Source: Allacma fusca (lineage: Eukaryota > Arthropoda > Collembola > Symphypleona > Sminthuridae). Taken from it: a stretch of DNA of 64,000 nucleotides. The stretch spans positions 9,639,060-9,703,059 of the forward strand of contig OX359247.1 of NCBI GenBank assembly GCA_947179485.1, read 5' to 3'. Both the position numbers and the translations under genes were made by a program. Shown one piece after another: positions 25,172 through 38,900 of the stretch (within the stretch, counting starts at the first letter, position 1; the number at the start of each line of letters is the position of its first letter). The notes beneath the pieces were generated by a model, which had not been told where the DNA came from, did no database searches, and saw only the letters and a list, made by a program, of their open reading frames with translations.

Positions 25172-28100
25172 CGTGGTGTCATACAGGAGCATATATGTAC
25201 ATACGTACACATATGGGTTCTGAATCATCCTTCAATTCAATGCTCAGAGTGCAGTGTCGTCCCATTATTAGTAGGAGCTCAAGCTCAAATTACTCACTCA
25301 CAATAGCATAAATTCGAAGAGCCCTGGAAAAAATTCCAGGTATAATGACGATCATTGGAGCAGCATTTTATGAACTGCTTTCTCCATTTGACTCATACAC
25401 AGTCCCATACATTTATGTGCATACAATGTACATATGAGGGAGTTTCTAAATGAGGATGTCGAGTTCATTAGATTTTTGAATATTCTCCTGGTAAATAAAG
25501 TCTTGCAGAGGACATTCCCTATGGATGAGTAATTTTAATCACTGTTTGTTCCAATTGCTTTTGGAATTAATGAGTTCCCTTCGGATACTCCGGAGATTCA
25601 GTATGAGCTTGGACTTTCTTTATGTATAGGGGACTGAGCTGAGGCCATCCCTCCAAAAATGAAGCGTTCGAGAAGGAAGGGAAGGAATAACAAATAGAAG
25701 GTTTTGTTACCATTTTTATTGGGAACAACGTCAGGATTTCCAATCTCTTCAATACCGTTTTGATCAATTTTAGTGATAGCTGCCTCAGTTGGCTGGAAGG
25801 TATTTTCATCATCCCGTCGGAAGGCTTTAACCACCGGTGGTTTTTTCCGCCTGGCTCGTTTCCACACAGCTACTATGAGTACAACTAAGAAAATGATGAG
25901 GACCACGGAACAACCGACTAGAATTGCAAAAAGCGGATTTACTTCTGCAGGCTGCGTCGGACCTGAAATCAAAACAAGAGGATTGTTCACCGGAATTTAA
26001 TTTCCCTGTGTGGCCATATAGTGGGGTCATATAATTACATATGTAGCGTCCCTATAAATAAACATAGATCCAAATACAAAACAACTCATTCAAATTGGTA
26101 CTTATTGTTAGTTCAAGGTTCGGAGATGTCAAACAGAGGGACAGACTTGAGAAAGAAGCCCCTCCGTTTACTATTTCCCCTCCTACTATTTTTCTTTGAT
26201 TATCCTCCTTAAGTGTTTCACCTATGAAAATAAAACCCCTCACTTTCACCCTGGATGGAGGAATTCTGTCAACTGGACGTCAATTAAGGTCTCTCCAGTA
26301 GAAATAACCATTTAGAGACATGCACTGGTCATGATTTCATACCTGAGTATTTTATTATGTCTGGAGAGGGGAACCCTTGCATTTATCCAGGGATGATGTT
26401 CCTTGTTGGGGGTTCCCTTTACCGAGGAAAATCGATGGGTATTTATACGCAGGGGAGGGACAGAGTCAATAAAAAATGCAAATAGAAAAATACCAAGACC
26501 TTGTGAAATTTTGGAGATTTCCCAATACCTCAACTCCCAAGGGTTTCTAAATACATGTCTTTATAGATAAGTAGCTTTTATGTAAGTCACATCCCAAAAT
26601 AAAAGTTAAAAGGAAAACAGTTCTAGTAGCTATGTTCCCGGACTTGCATTTAGTGTGACTTCAGGTACAGACACGGAACATGCACAGCCGAGACGTACAT
26701 TAGACCCAATCTCCCCTGCTCCGTCAACAACACAGCAGGTACATATTATGTAGGGTATCTGTATAGGGGCCTAACCATTGTAAATACTATTCAGCTCTTA
26801 CTCCTCTCCTTGTCCTCACATCAGAGGAGAAAGTAAGGGGAAAATAAGATTTGATTTTCCCAACGACAGTATTTTTTACCTTGGCAATATTTCCTTTCTT
26901 TCACCAGAACTTCAATGAACCGTAGGGTCTCTGTTATGTTTTCATAGAAAATCTTACATTTTTTATAGACGGCATTCAGCCTCGTATTTGTACGTATGCG
27001 AGTAGGAGCTGAGCGTATTTACTGTATACTGTACGTCTCCCAGACTTTCCCTTGGAGAAAGTAAGAGCTGGAGGTACATAAGTCAGGCATGCACAGTATG
27101 ACTTGACAGTGCATAAAAGGAAACTGGGAAACACGTGCTTGTGTACAGAAAAAAATGTGAAGGTTGGCAAAGTCCGGAAACATTTGGCTGGAGAAGCAAA
27201 GAAAAAACGACAGTGTAGTTTTATAGCCTGTAACGGTAGAGTTTATGGGATTGTGTGCTTACTTATGTATTTAGGGATGCATGGTCTGGGACAAGAAAAA
27301 AACCTAGGTAAGTACAAGCATGTGTGAAGTTTCATGTAATGTTGATCCTGGGAGTGAAAGCAGGAGAAAGAGTTGATGTCAATTCCTTTCGGATGAAGAA
27401 AGAACAAACCAAGGAGCAATTGAGGACTCAGCTGGTTTTTTTCTCCTTTTGTGTAATAATAACAGTCCAGTGCTGAGCCCCATTCTGCTTTTCAAATACT
27501 GTCCAGCAGGAACGACAACAACAACTACTAGTAGTAGTAGTGTTATCTCAAAAAAAATACAAAGAGCATAAGTTCCCATGCAAACATATATGGTCATTGT
27601 AGTAAATAGGTAAACAACCTCCGTATTCCAATAGTTCCGTGAGTACATGACATAACAGTTGAGTTAGCTCAACAAACAAATGCACGCAAATGCAAGCTTG
27701 TTTCTCTTTATTTGATATTTTCCCTGACAATTGCTTTACTTTCTCTTCCCTCACTCCTGTCATTTTTCTTCCCCTAGATTAGATCGTATGTATTATTCCT
27801 ACTGGGTGAGGTAAAACAGTCGTTTTTTTTCTATTGAAGTCCTCATCCAGGCATGTGCATGTCTCCAATGGGATCAAAACAAATACCCATCTCTGACTAC
27901 GTAGGTAAATTTAGTGCTCCCACCACACACTCCTGGGACATTGAGCAGCCTGGTTCCCTTTCTTCCCTCAATATTACTTGATACTATTATTCCTTCAACA
28001 TTCAAACCATCGGGGCTTGAGGGAAATTCCTTTCCGAGGAAATTCTAACCATTTAAACATTTTACCCACAAAATTGTTTCCTTGGGTGTCCTTAGCCCTT

Positions 28101-31100
28101 TCCAGGGTTGAAATTGTAAAAAGATATCTTGGTTACAAAATATATGCACTCTAACCTTGAAAAATAAATCGATAGGCATTTTACATCTTTTGTATCAAGA
28201 ATTTCTAACTTTACAACTCTGGATGCATGCATGAATTTACTATTCTTCTCTGATTTCCGTTTCTTTGTGAAGGAGTTTTGGTTTTGAATAGAGAATCCTA
28301 AGCCCTTAAGGACTGAAACCTTTGAGGAAATATGCCCTGGTTATTTAATTTCAAAAGGATAATGCAACTTGCATTATGCAACTATATGAAGGTAGTTTTT
28401 TTTTGTGATGGGAGGACAATCATGCTTCCCCTAGGAAAGTAAAAGTTTATTGTTACCTGTGAATTTGGCAACTCCATTGAAAGTAATGCCATCTAAGATG
28501 AAAGGCTCAGACCTTCCTTTGCTATTGATGGCAAATATGAGGAACCGGAACTCCACGCCGGGCTCCATGTTTTCTACTGAAAATAGGGGTATCTGAAAAT
28601 CAAAGGAAATTGCAGTATTTACTTGGTGTATACGTAGTAATACTATATTACTTGTAGACAAACATCAAGGCTTTGGGTGTATTTAAATGTGATGGTTCCC
28701 AAAATGACATGATAAAGACGTCCCAGGAAGGGAGGATCATTGATAGGGGAAAGTAGGTGAAAGCAGAGTGAAAGTCTTACCCTGGAAGAAGCATTGAGCT
28801 TAATTTTTTTGGCCATGAAGTCGACTACTTCTAGAAGAAAATGTTGAGGTAAGCCTCCGTTGAATCCTTCGACACAGGACACACTCATGGAGTCGACAGT
28901 TTCATTGAAAGTGGAGCAGTTCTTGGGTGGGTGAGGCTTTCCCGCGGACACGATTTGAAAGTAACAAGGACCTTTCTCTCCCTTTCCAATTTTGTTGACA
29001 CCCCAGCAGGCCAGCGTACCGTAGTCCAGCTCCGAGGTGGGTGTGTAGTTGTACAGACTCACAGTGCCATGGGATGTGAATCTGGCCTGAGGCACGTGGA
29101 TCACCTCCACGCCGGAATTATTAAACGTCCAATGGAACTGCACCAACGGAGGGTCTGAAGCCATCTCACAGCGAACTGTCACCGTCTCATGTCTCATGGC
29201 GCCTATCAGTTCTTCCGAGTTTGATTTACACGTTGGCACAACTACAGTAAATACAAACCAACAACCAGTCAAGTTACGTGCATTCATTCTGAAATTATAT
29301 TCCAACAGCGTACACTCCAATCCTTAACCCTCCCCTACATAAAACATGCTCACACTTTGGACGCACATCGAAGTGTATACCTACACTTCCCAGCAGAGCT
29401 AGGTATCTATAGATAGTTATAGGAAAAGAAAGTACTTTCACATCCATCCGTACAATTCCTGTCCCGTGCATGCCCCCACCAAAACACACACGACTCCCAT
29501 AAAACCCAACTCTCGGGGAAGTCACATAAGTTGAGGCGGCATAACCCAAAGGATAATCTATCCGTAAATAGGTGCTTTGTACCATCTCCATAATTATTAC
29601 ACTTGGAGTGCAGACGGTGTAGGGAAAGTCCTTCATCATAATTCAGCCCACCACCCAACCTCTGTTTAAAATCTTGGCCGAAGCTTAACAATATTATCTT
29701 TGCTTATTTACGATCGACAGAAGTATCGTAGTTTCTTGGAACGATTCTAGTGTGACTCGTCCTTATCCTCCCGCACAATCTCACAATTCCTCCAGTGGTT
29801 TGGATAAATGCATGGAGGAGCGGGAAAGACGTTGACTACAATGGTGACGACAGACAACTATTTGTACTCTGGGACTATTATTCAGAGTTTGATTGGAGCT
29901 TTGCACCGCACAAAAATGATTTACAACCCAAACGTTCTCTCCGTACGACAACCACTCCAATGCAATGGTACATTGAGTTTGAAAAGGAAAACTTATACCG
30001 AACCTGCCTCTCTCTCTCTCTCTCTCCTACGCACTCCTCTCGTAACTAATGGTATAGTTCCTCCAGGTCTGAGCCCGTAATCGTATAACAGCTCTCCTCA
30101 AAAACCATAGTAAGAGTATACTTGTATAGTCTCTCAGCCAAAGCTAATGGTACAGGAGGCCTCCGAAGCTAATGGTATTGTACCCGTGTGCTAAACTAAT
30201 GGTGGAAGATACCTATAGATGTACAAAAACTTCATCCTACCCTTAGGACGAGAACGCACACACACAAACACACACACACACTCACACATTACACGTACAC
30301 ATAAGCACTCTCCTCAATCAAAAAAACCTCCCGGTTTCTTTTACTTCCCGATAACTGGAGACAAAGTTGTACATGCAGAAAGCCCGGAAGAGGTAAGCGA
30401 GAAAACGCGGGACACACGTATAGCTCTCACATATTTACACATAGCAGAACACTACCCGAGTAGAAATTTTAGTCAGTACACGGTTATTAGTACGTTAAAA
30501 ATTAACGTCAATTGGTCAGAACAAAGTCCGGTTGTGGCGTCCAGCTGAATACAATATGTCCGCTCTGACAACGACAGCTGAACGTCACCACCTTGCGAAA
30601 AGATAACTATAGAAATAACGTCTGGTTTACGCCAAATACTATCGTTAATGCAACGCAATTTAACCTCCCTGTTCACGTGGGTTGAAATATAATTTACTGA
30701 TTAAATTCCATCCCAAAAAAATAATTAAATAGTTAAAAAGTCATCATTCAAAGTTGTCCGCAGCATTCTTCTGTCCGTATTCCTGATTCCAAATCTAAAT
30801 TTCTGCCCACCGATCGTCAAAATGAAACCTGAAAATAAGAAATATTTCACTTTTAGATTTAGTTGCAACTTAAAGAAAGGTACAACAATTAATTATCTGC
30901 ATCTTTTAAAAACTTACAACTAATTATCATATTTGAGGACATTATTTGCGTTGAATTCACAATTAAATTATTTATTGTTTATTTGTCCTTCTGCATTAGA
31001 AACTATTTGCTGGAAAGAATGTTGATTGTTGATATGGTAGGGATATACTTGATAGTGTTGGCGACACACTATCAGTTATTAAAAATGTTGAAAATTGTCA

Positions 31101-31950
31101 CAAATTGAAACCCTATAATTATTCCAAATAAATATTAGGGTTTCCTACCTTTCAACATTAATAATAGCTAACATTAAGCGTTGCCTTACAAGTACATACT
31201 TCCTTAACCATAATCATTTAAAAATTACTTACCTTTGATAAACAGGGACATATTTAGTATTTACATTCTAATAATAACTGTTATCATAAAACTCGTGAGC
31301 TTCAAATAATACACACGACTTACACTTTGATATAAAATAATAATTTGTTTTGCTTACCTGAAATAATTGACGAAAAGAAGTAATCTTTGGCTGTTAGAAG
31401 TTACAGGAAAGTAACAGATCAGAGCCAAGTCATTTAAAGTTTTGACTATAGTGCGCTCTCGGCCAGTTTGTAAATACGCATGTGCCGAGTTTACTATGTT
31501 TGACCAAAATTTGACGTTGCATTAACGACCGGGCTTGACGTATGTATGTAATGGGTCTATAGAAGGCAATTGCTAGGAGGCACTATTATTTACGTCAAGT
31601 TTACGTAAATATAACCATTGGTATAGTTGCTGTCGTTATTTCGCCGGGATTTTGCGTTAACTAAACGTCGTGAATGTTCTATTGATTAACGTTAGGTCCT
31701 GATGTTAAAAGAACGTTGTATTTTTGTTGAGAATTGCGATAATATTTGTGATAGTCTCATTGACGTTCATGGGACATCGCATCTGTGACCAAAAATTTGA
31801 GCTTAGTCAGTTTAACGTCAACTAACGTCAATTCCCATTTTCAGACGTAAATCTGACCAGTCATTTCTACTCGGGTATACTCAGGGATGGGAGAAAGTCT
31901 ACCTTTCTCCAGCCTGCGATGAAATACACATATATTGTTAGGAGAGGAGT

Positions 31951-31991
<41 letters not shown>

Positions 31992-32843
31992 CACGATGAT
32001 ACATCGCACCATTTTCAGCTGGAGTAATGGGCTGATCGATAAGGATTTAGCAAACTATGTCTTTCTCTTTCTCTCTCTCTGCTAGACTTTCTATGATAGA
32101 GACACATTTGCTTTAAGCCCACTCCTCTCACTATCTTCCCTGAAATGCTATATATTCCATATATTTTATTTCAAGTAGCTTGCTGCTATATTAGCAGTGA
32201 AACTGGAGAGTCTCAAGACAGTTAGGATAACGGAGGAAGGGAACTCGGATCTGTCTGAAGGTAGTACTTGAGTTGATTCCGAAGGTTGAAGCTCCAGACG
32301 GGGAAACCATATGCACAAGAAGTTTAAAGATTGGAAAAACGAGAATTTTTCTCCACACGAACTTGAGCATGTGTAATGATGCGAAATACAGAGTTTTTTT
32401 CTGGTCTTGGAACTAACTTTAAGCTTCATTTTCATTCAATAATTTACAAAGTATCCGCACCGATAACGCTCAAAACCCATAGTTTGTGGCTGGAGTCCTC
32501 CACCAATGTCTACATAGTTCCGGCCTATCCCCTCAAATTCTAATTCAACTAGGATATTTGTTTACGTAGCAATTGTAATGTATATACAAGAGATGAGGTA
32601 GCCAGCTCAGCAGAGTTTTCACAGGAGAAGGGGCAAATATCCCCCGCCACAGTACCCTCATGTATAACAGCATCCTTCACTGGGCATAACTCTGAGGGAA
32701 CATTAACGTCAGAAATCTTTTTTACTACTTGAAAAATTTAGGTTAGAGTTTTCAAATCTTCCAGGCACGATAGTAGTAGAGAGCAAGTAAAAGAATAAAA
32801 AAAACTTGCACATGAGAGGAACTATCTTATTTTCTTTCTCTTG

Positions 32844-32910
<67 letters not shown>

Positions 32911-35900
32911 TCAAAATTCTAACGGTGCAGATGCTTATACAATTTTATGACATATAGCTCGCACTCCTTAAAGACCTGCGTATATAGATCCCGACACGTG
33001 TGCGTACATATACTTGTATAACCGCCGGGAACACAGTCCATACAGCTATTATATATACTACTAAGTTAGAGCCTGGCATTATGCTCAAGCCCTTTCTCCT
33101 CTTCCACTTCCTCCCACAGCCGAATGTTCTTCGGCCAGACTGGATAAAATAAGGGGCCGAAGGATAGGATGAAATAACTTAAATTACGTGGAGCTACACC
33201 TACATATATCTATTGACCATAAAGGAACAAAATCCACCGCAAAATTTGATGGATGATAAAAACGGCAACTTCAGACCCGACGATTGCAAAATTTCTTCAT
33301 GTTTGTGTAACTTAAAGCGTCAACGGTTTTTTCTCTATTGTCTGTGTATTTGTCTCACCAAACAAGTAAAAAGTTTTTATTTTTCTTTCTATTTTTTTTC
33401 TGTCTCTCTCTCTCTCAGTCTTTCTCCCGTCCTATCCAAATATAACCCAAACTTTTGTTGAAAACAAGTTAAGGCTATAGTGCACATTACTCTGTTTGGC
33501 TTCCTTTACCCTGACACACTAGCATTTTGAACGGGACTCAAGATCCTAAATATATCCTCGTGCCGGAGACTTCACATACAAAACATACAAACATACTTTA
33601 GCTTTTATGAAGACATCCCGAAAAAAAATACAGAGGGAATACGTGAGCTAGTATAAAAGTAAATAAGTACGGGTGAGATACCATTTCCAGGAAGGAGGAA
33701 TTACGAAAAAGTGATCGGAATTCTGAAGCACCGTATCTGTATCTACACACAAGCGAAGAGTCTATAGATATAAGTTGGAGTTGGAAGGGAGGAAGTATGC
33801 CTATAGGAAAAAATGAAAGGACTATTTTCGTATCAGTTTCCTCATCTGACTCACTGACTCACACAGACAGAGACACTTCACTTGGAAAATAATAACAAAG
33901 AGTAAATCGTACACTTGGCCTTTCTTTGAATTTAACCCGAAGGGATTGACAAGCATGTGTTTGAAGTTTGTTGATCGACAGAGTTCGGGGATAGGGATAT
34001 GCATAGGCTTACACAGGCAGAGACTCTCTATATATATGTACTATGTCCCTATGTACATACATCTATAATGAAAATAGATAAGTTGTAAACTTTGAACTTA
34101 AATACAGTTGGTCGTAGTGCGTAGAGGCGGAAGGACGGGTGTGAACACTCGGTATCTTTACCCCTTTACGCTTCCTATCACTACAACAAATAGTATGTAC
34201 ATATTGACTTTACCACATACGACCATTCTTTCACCCGGAGAAAGCAGTCACATATCAGTCCTATCATCACCCTCATCACGAGTTTATAGCAAGCACTCGT
34301 TTTTTCCCCGACAGCTATTGCTCTCAAAAGAAAGGATTTTGATTTTATTTTTATGTCGAATTTACTTTCAAAGCTCACGTATGTAACTACATATATCTGT
34401 AGCTAATGCGTTACATGTATACCCAAAAGCAAGCATGTACATATGTACGGATCCATACGTTCTCCTCTGTCTCGTCACAGTACTCATCTTCACATTTGAG
34501 TGTGTTTCAAATATGTGATTGTTGAGGGGCTCGACTGTCTGGACTTGGGGGTACTAAAAATCGAGCTCAAGTTAAAATGTATGACTTATTTGGTCTGTAA
34601 TGTATATCTGGGGATGATGTGCAGATTTTATGGGAATACTGTATATCTACTGAGGTAGTATAGATAGATACTTGTACATCAAGGTCTTTCAGATCCGTTG
34701 GATCTTCTAGTTGGCTTTCAAATAAGGATGGAGGTCATGTTTCGGTTGAGGAGGGGAACATCCGTGTTTTATTTGAGTTTACTTTCTTCTCCTGACTATC
34801 ACCCGCGTTTGTCTTAGTGTAGTTGCTGTTTATTACAGGAGTTACTAGCTCTCCTCTCCTTTATCTCCTCCCTCCTCCACCTCCTCTGGACCGGATTACT
34901 AGTAGACCATGGCAACGGCGGCGGAGTTCTCAAAAGTATCCTCACACAAGTTTCAAGCAAATGGGTGGGAATATGTACAATGTTTGTCTCAAGGATCCTT
35001 TATAAGTTTCAGTCAGTTGATCAAAGGTACATTCCTTTGGTGTCTGCTACTCTCTTGAGTGAAAGTATCTCCAGTTTCTATGAACAATTTCGAGTTGGAA
35101 AGGGATGGTAAAACTTGTTTTTCCCCTTTTCAACATCCTTTGCATACTAGTCTTTGTCATTCCCTCATTGAAGTTACACAAGTTCTTAGTCCTAATTACA
35201 GACGCACAAATATTATTTTTCAGGGATTCATTATCACGGGATTTCGGTAGTCTAGGATCCAAAAGCTTTCTCAGATTCAAAAATAAAAAACCTAATTTTT
35301 GAATTTTGTAGTAATGAGCTGGGGTTTTGTTCCTCCTGTCAATTTTGGATTCAGGCCCTGTGTTAAACTTTCACCTGACCATATTCCATGGGAAGTATTA
35401 TACATTTTGAGAATAATTAATAACTTTCTCCAAACAGTCTGATATTCATTGTCTGCTTTGTATTTCAAATGTACTGGATTCTGGAAGTTTCCGGAGTGAC
35501 AGAACAGGACTTTCATTCTTCAATTTATTACCTCATCAATTTTGAAGGTAGAGTGTGTGTGTGTGGCCCTGCCATTAATTCCCAGCTTAAAGGTGAAAGT
35601 TGGGAGGGAAATATTTATTATTTATTTGCATACACACGTAACTCAAGTACCTACTCCTGACTACACATAGGGCCCAAGGAACGGCCAGAGCTCTTCGAGC
35701 TCTGGGGAGGTTGTTAGTTGAAAGCTGTAATATCTTCCGTAACTAACGGACCCTTACATACATACATATCTACATATATGGATACTCCATGTTCCTATAG
35801 CTAGTGCACAAGTTAAGAGGAGCCCTAACGCCGGAGGTCCCGCCAGTGTAAACAAATCAGAGGGAAAATTCTTGGAAAGTTTAAATCTAGCCAGACATAC

Positions 35901-38900
35901 AAATATGAAATATTGAGAGCGGAAAGGAGAAAGCACGGGAGTTATTGTCGCAAATGCAAACAGGCATAAATCTTTAATATTTCTTTTGACAGTTCCTGAA
36001 TGGAGACAACAAATACAGAAAATAAGGCTTCTTGACATTCAGTATGACTCGTAATTTATTTTCATACCCTTCAACCTGAATTGACATTCAAATTGATTAT
36101 GAGCCCCCTATCTCCAGGCATTCTTCACACAAACCATCGTCAACAAAGCTCTCAGTGCATGCCCTGCTACTCCAAGGCCCTAAAAATCTACAGAGTTGTT
36201 GGAGGAGAAAGGTGGAGTAATAACCTCATTCTCAGTCTGCTACAGTTTACTATTGTTGGATCCACGCATTGGCTAAGAGGAAAATCAAAAGAACCAAAGT
36301 ACTCACACTTGACTCGTAGATTCACAATGTTGCTTTGGGAAGAGCCCTCGGAATTAACAGCATTGCAAGTGTAGTTCCCTGCATTATGTCTCTTGACCTG
36401 CTGCAAGATGAGGCGGGTATTGCTCCAGACGATCTTCTGCGCTGGGTTAGGACGAATCTCTCGACCCTGGAAATTACATTAAAAATCAATACAATTCTGG
36501 AATAATTTCAGAGGAGGTCCTTACATTATTAATTTGTGCAATTATTTTAGCCCCCTGAGAACATTGCAAACCTTCCAGCCTTTGGACACTTTACAAATAT
36601 AAACGAATCCCGTTAGCACGGAAGACACGTACTAAATTACCAATTTCCATCCCATGAGATGTCCCTTGACAATTTACAAAGTGATTGGGAACAATAAAAA
36701 ATATTTATTTTTACTTCCCAGAGTAGCTTGTAGTTAGTTCTCTTTTACAATAATATGGAACAGGCTGGGAATGATGAGTGGGCTCGGGCCAGTGTCATTG
36801 CTGTAACTCAACCTCAACTTGTACATCATTCTGGGAAGTTAACCTACGGGAGAAAGTCCTTTTAAATAGAATTTCTCCTTGTAGGAAAACTAAGGCACTC
36901 AAAAGCTAAACAGCCGACTCTCAGCCCATGCCAAAATGTCCAAGTTAACTGAAAATGTCGTTGAAAATTGCCCTCTTACCTGAAAGTAACAGCGTAGTTT
37001 CTTTAAAGGAACTACATACTCCGACATCTACGATGGTCCTTTATTTACTACAATGAGGTATGAAGACCCCGTCCACAGACGTTTTGTAGACATTGAGGAG
37101 GAACAGCCCCTTGTACAGAGACTCTCCTCATGGGACTCTCAGGTCACATACATAGAACCTATATCATTGGTAGCTTAATATATGAGGTTTCAAAATCCTT
37201 TGTAAAACCTTTCCAGCTCAATAAGTTTGCCCTTGACAATGACTACTTTCTCTCTGGGGGAAAGCAATCGTTAAGAAAAAAAGACTTTTGAGGCTTTCCA
37301 CCAAAGTCACGTAATACATACCCTCATGGAACTTGAGGGGAGTACGAGTGCCGTATTCCCTTCTCTAACGTTACATTTCTACTTCGGCAGCCACTACATA
37401 TGTATATCCAGGAATGAGCCTGCACCTTTAAAATTTACAGCTGTCTTTGAATTCTCATTCACGGAATTCAAAAGCAATGCAATAAAACTTTCTCCTTAAT
37501 TTATTGACTTTTTTTTTACGTGGATCGTTTACACCTCGGTCAGGTTACAACTTGAGTCTCAAAACTGCATGGGAAAGAAAGCAATAAATGTAACTGTAAG
37601 GAACAATAGCAATAAAAATAAAGCAACTTTCCCCCACGAAGGAAGGTGAACTTCCTCTCCGAAGCTTATTCCTTCCCTCACTGTTATTATTACTGTTACT
37701 ATTATATTCCGATCCGAAACGAATCGTCTCACTCACTTCCCCTTTCCTCTGCATTACATCCTTTCACCTCACTCCATTTACATGTGCCTCAATTGACACT
37801 TGAGTCATAGACTACTGCAGTGAACAATACATTGACTCCAACGACAGAACTGCATTCATCCATACAATTGCACTTCCTTGACGGGCTGTTAGACTAAATT
37901 GACCTCCGTCAAAAGTGCAGTTCTTGATTTATGACAAAAATAGAGAAATTTTCTGGGAGGGCTTCATTCAAAATCCTAAATTACTTCCTGGACTGTTCCA
38001 TCGGGGACTCCAATTTATAGCAAGCGGAAATGTGGTAATACTTTGTCGTGAGAACTTTCTCCCGTCCTTAGGCATCATTCAATGAGCCCTTCATAGATCC
38101 TTGGCACATATGTATATATTTATGTATATTTGTTTATCTTTTACGGAGGAATTGGAAAAGTAGTGAAATCAGTGGAAGCGGCACACTTGAACCATTACAA
38201 TATTTTTAAAGCTCCATGGTTTGGAAAGTAATAGGGAAAGTTGACTGGAGACGGAGAGACTTGAGAGCCAAGGAGGAAAGAAAGTGGCAAATGAGGAGCT
38301 ACAGCCAGTGCAAAAGAGCTCAAAGGACCCAGATCTTGAAGAAGCACTTGGGCTGGGAGAAAGTCATGTCTACGGAACAAACCAATGGGTGAAACCATTT
38401 GTGTAATGACGCTCAACCGCAAACTTTTGCAATTTGTGCATTCAATTCCATGTTTGTTTCACAAAACATTTCCATTTCCCCAACAACAATCATAGGAGGC
38501 TTTAGTACAGTGACTGTTTCCCGGTGATAGGGAACCATAATAGAATTTACTCCCAGAGTGGAGCAGTGAGTCGCAAAGTCTTGGGGAGTCTGATGTCTTG
38601 TGGAAATGAGCCTCTCCCTCACATAGGATTATCATAGATTTGATAGAAGTATAAGTAGTCATAATGAAAGGAATCTGAATTCAACCTGAACTCCTTCCAA
38701 CGCCTTCACACTTGTGATGGTTCCGTTTTGTTCCCTCATTTCAGGGTGAGGAGCAGTCAAGGATGAGGAGGAACATAAGGAATAGCACCGGATGGAGCAG
38801 GTATGATAATATTTTCAATGAAGACCATTTGATTCCTCGAACTGCGCAAGTCTCCCAAATCATTGGAATATCTTCCACAGGGGAAGTAAAACGTAATGTA

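Larger units (their letters stand above)
29242..36306 (-). other. 7.1-kb intron between Ig4 and Ig5 exons
   Basis: Begins GTGAGT and ends TACTGTAG on the minus strand. It contains the inverted-repeat element at 30455-31875, a CTAATGGT repeat cluster at 30044-30203, (GA)n at 31955-31987, (CT)30 at 32847-32906 and shorter CA and CT runs. No supported nested gene. Confidence 0.85.

Noticed and set aside
28931-29158. Plus-strand frame over the Ig5/FN3 exon
   Set aside because: It is a shadow of the strongly supported minus-strand exon.
30473-30676. 67-codon minus-strand frame inside the inverted-repeat element
   Set aside because: It lies in the motif-rich left arm, and I recognise no transposase motif in it.
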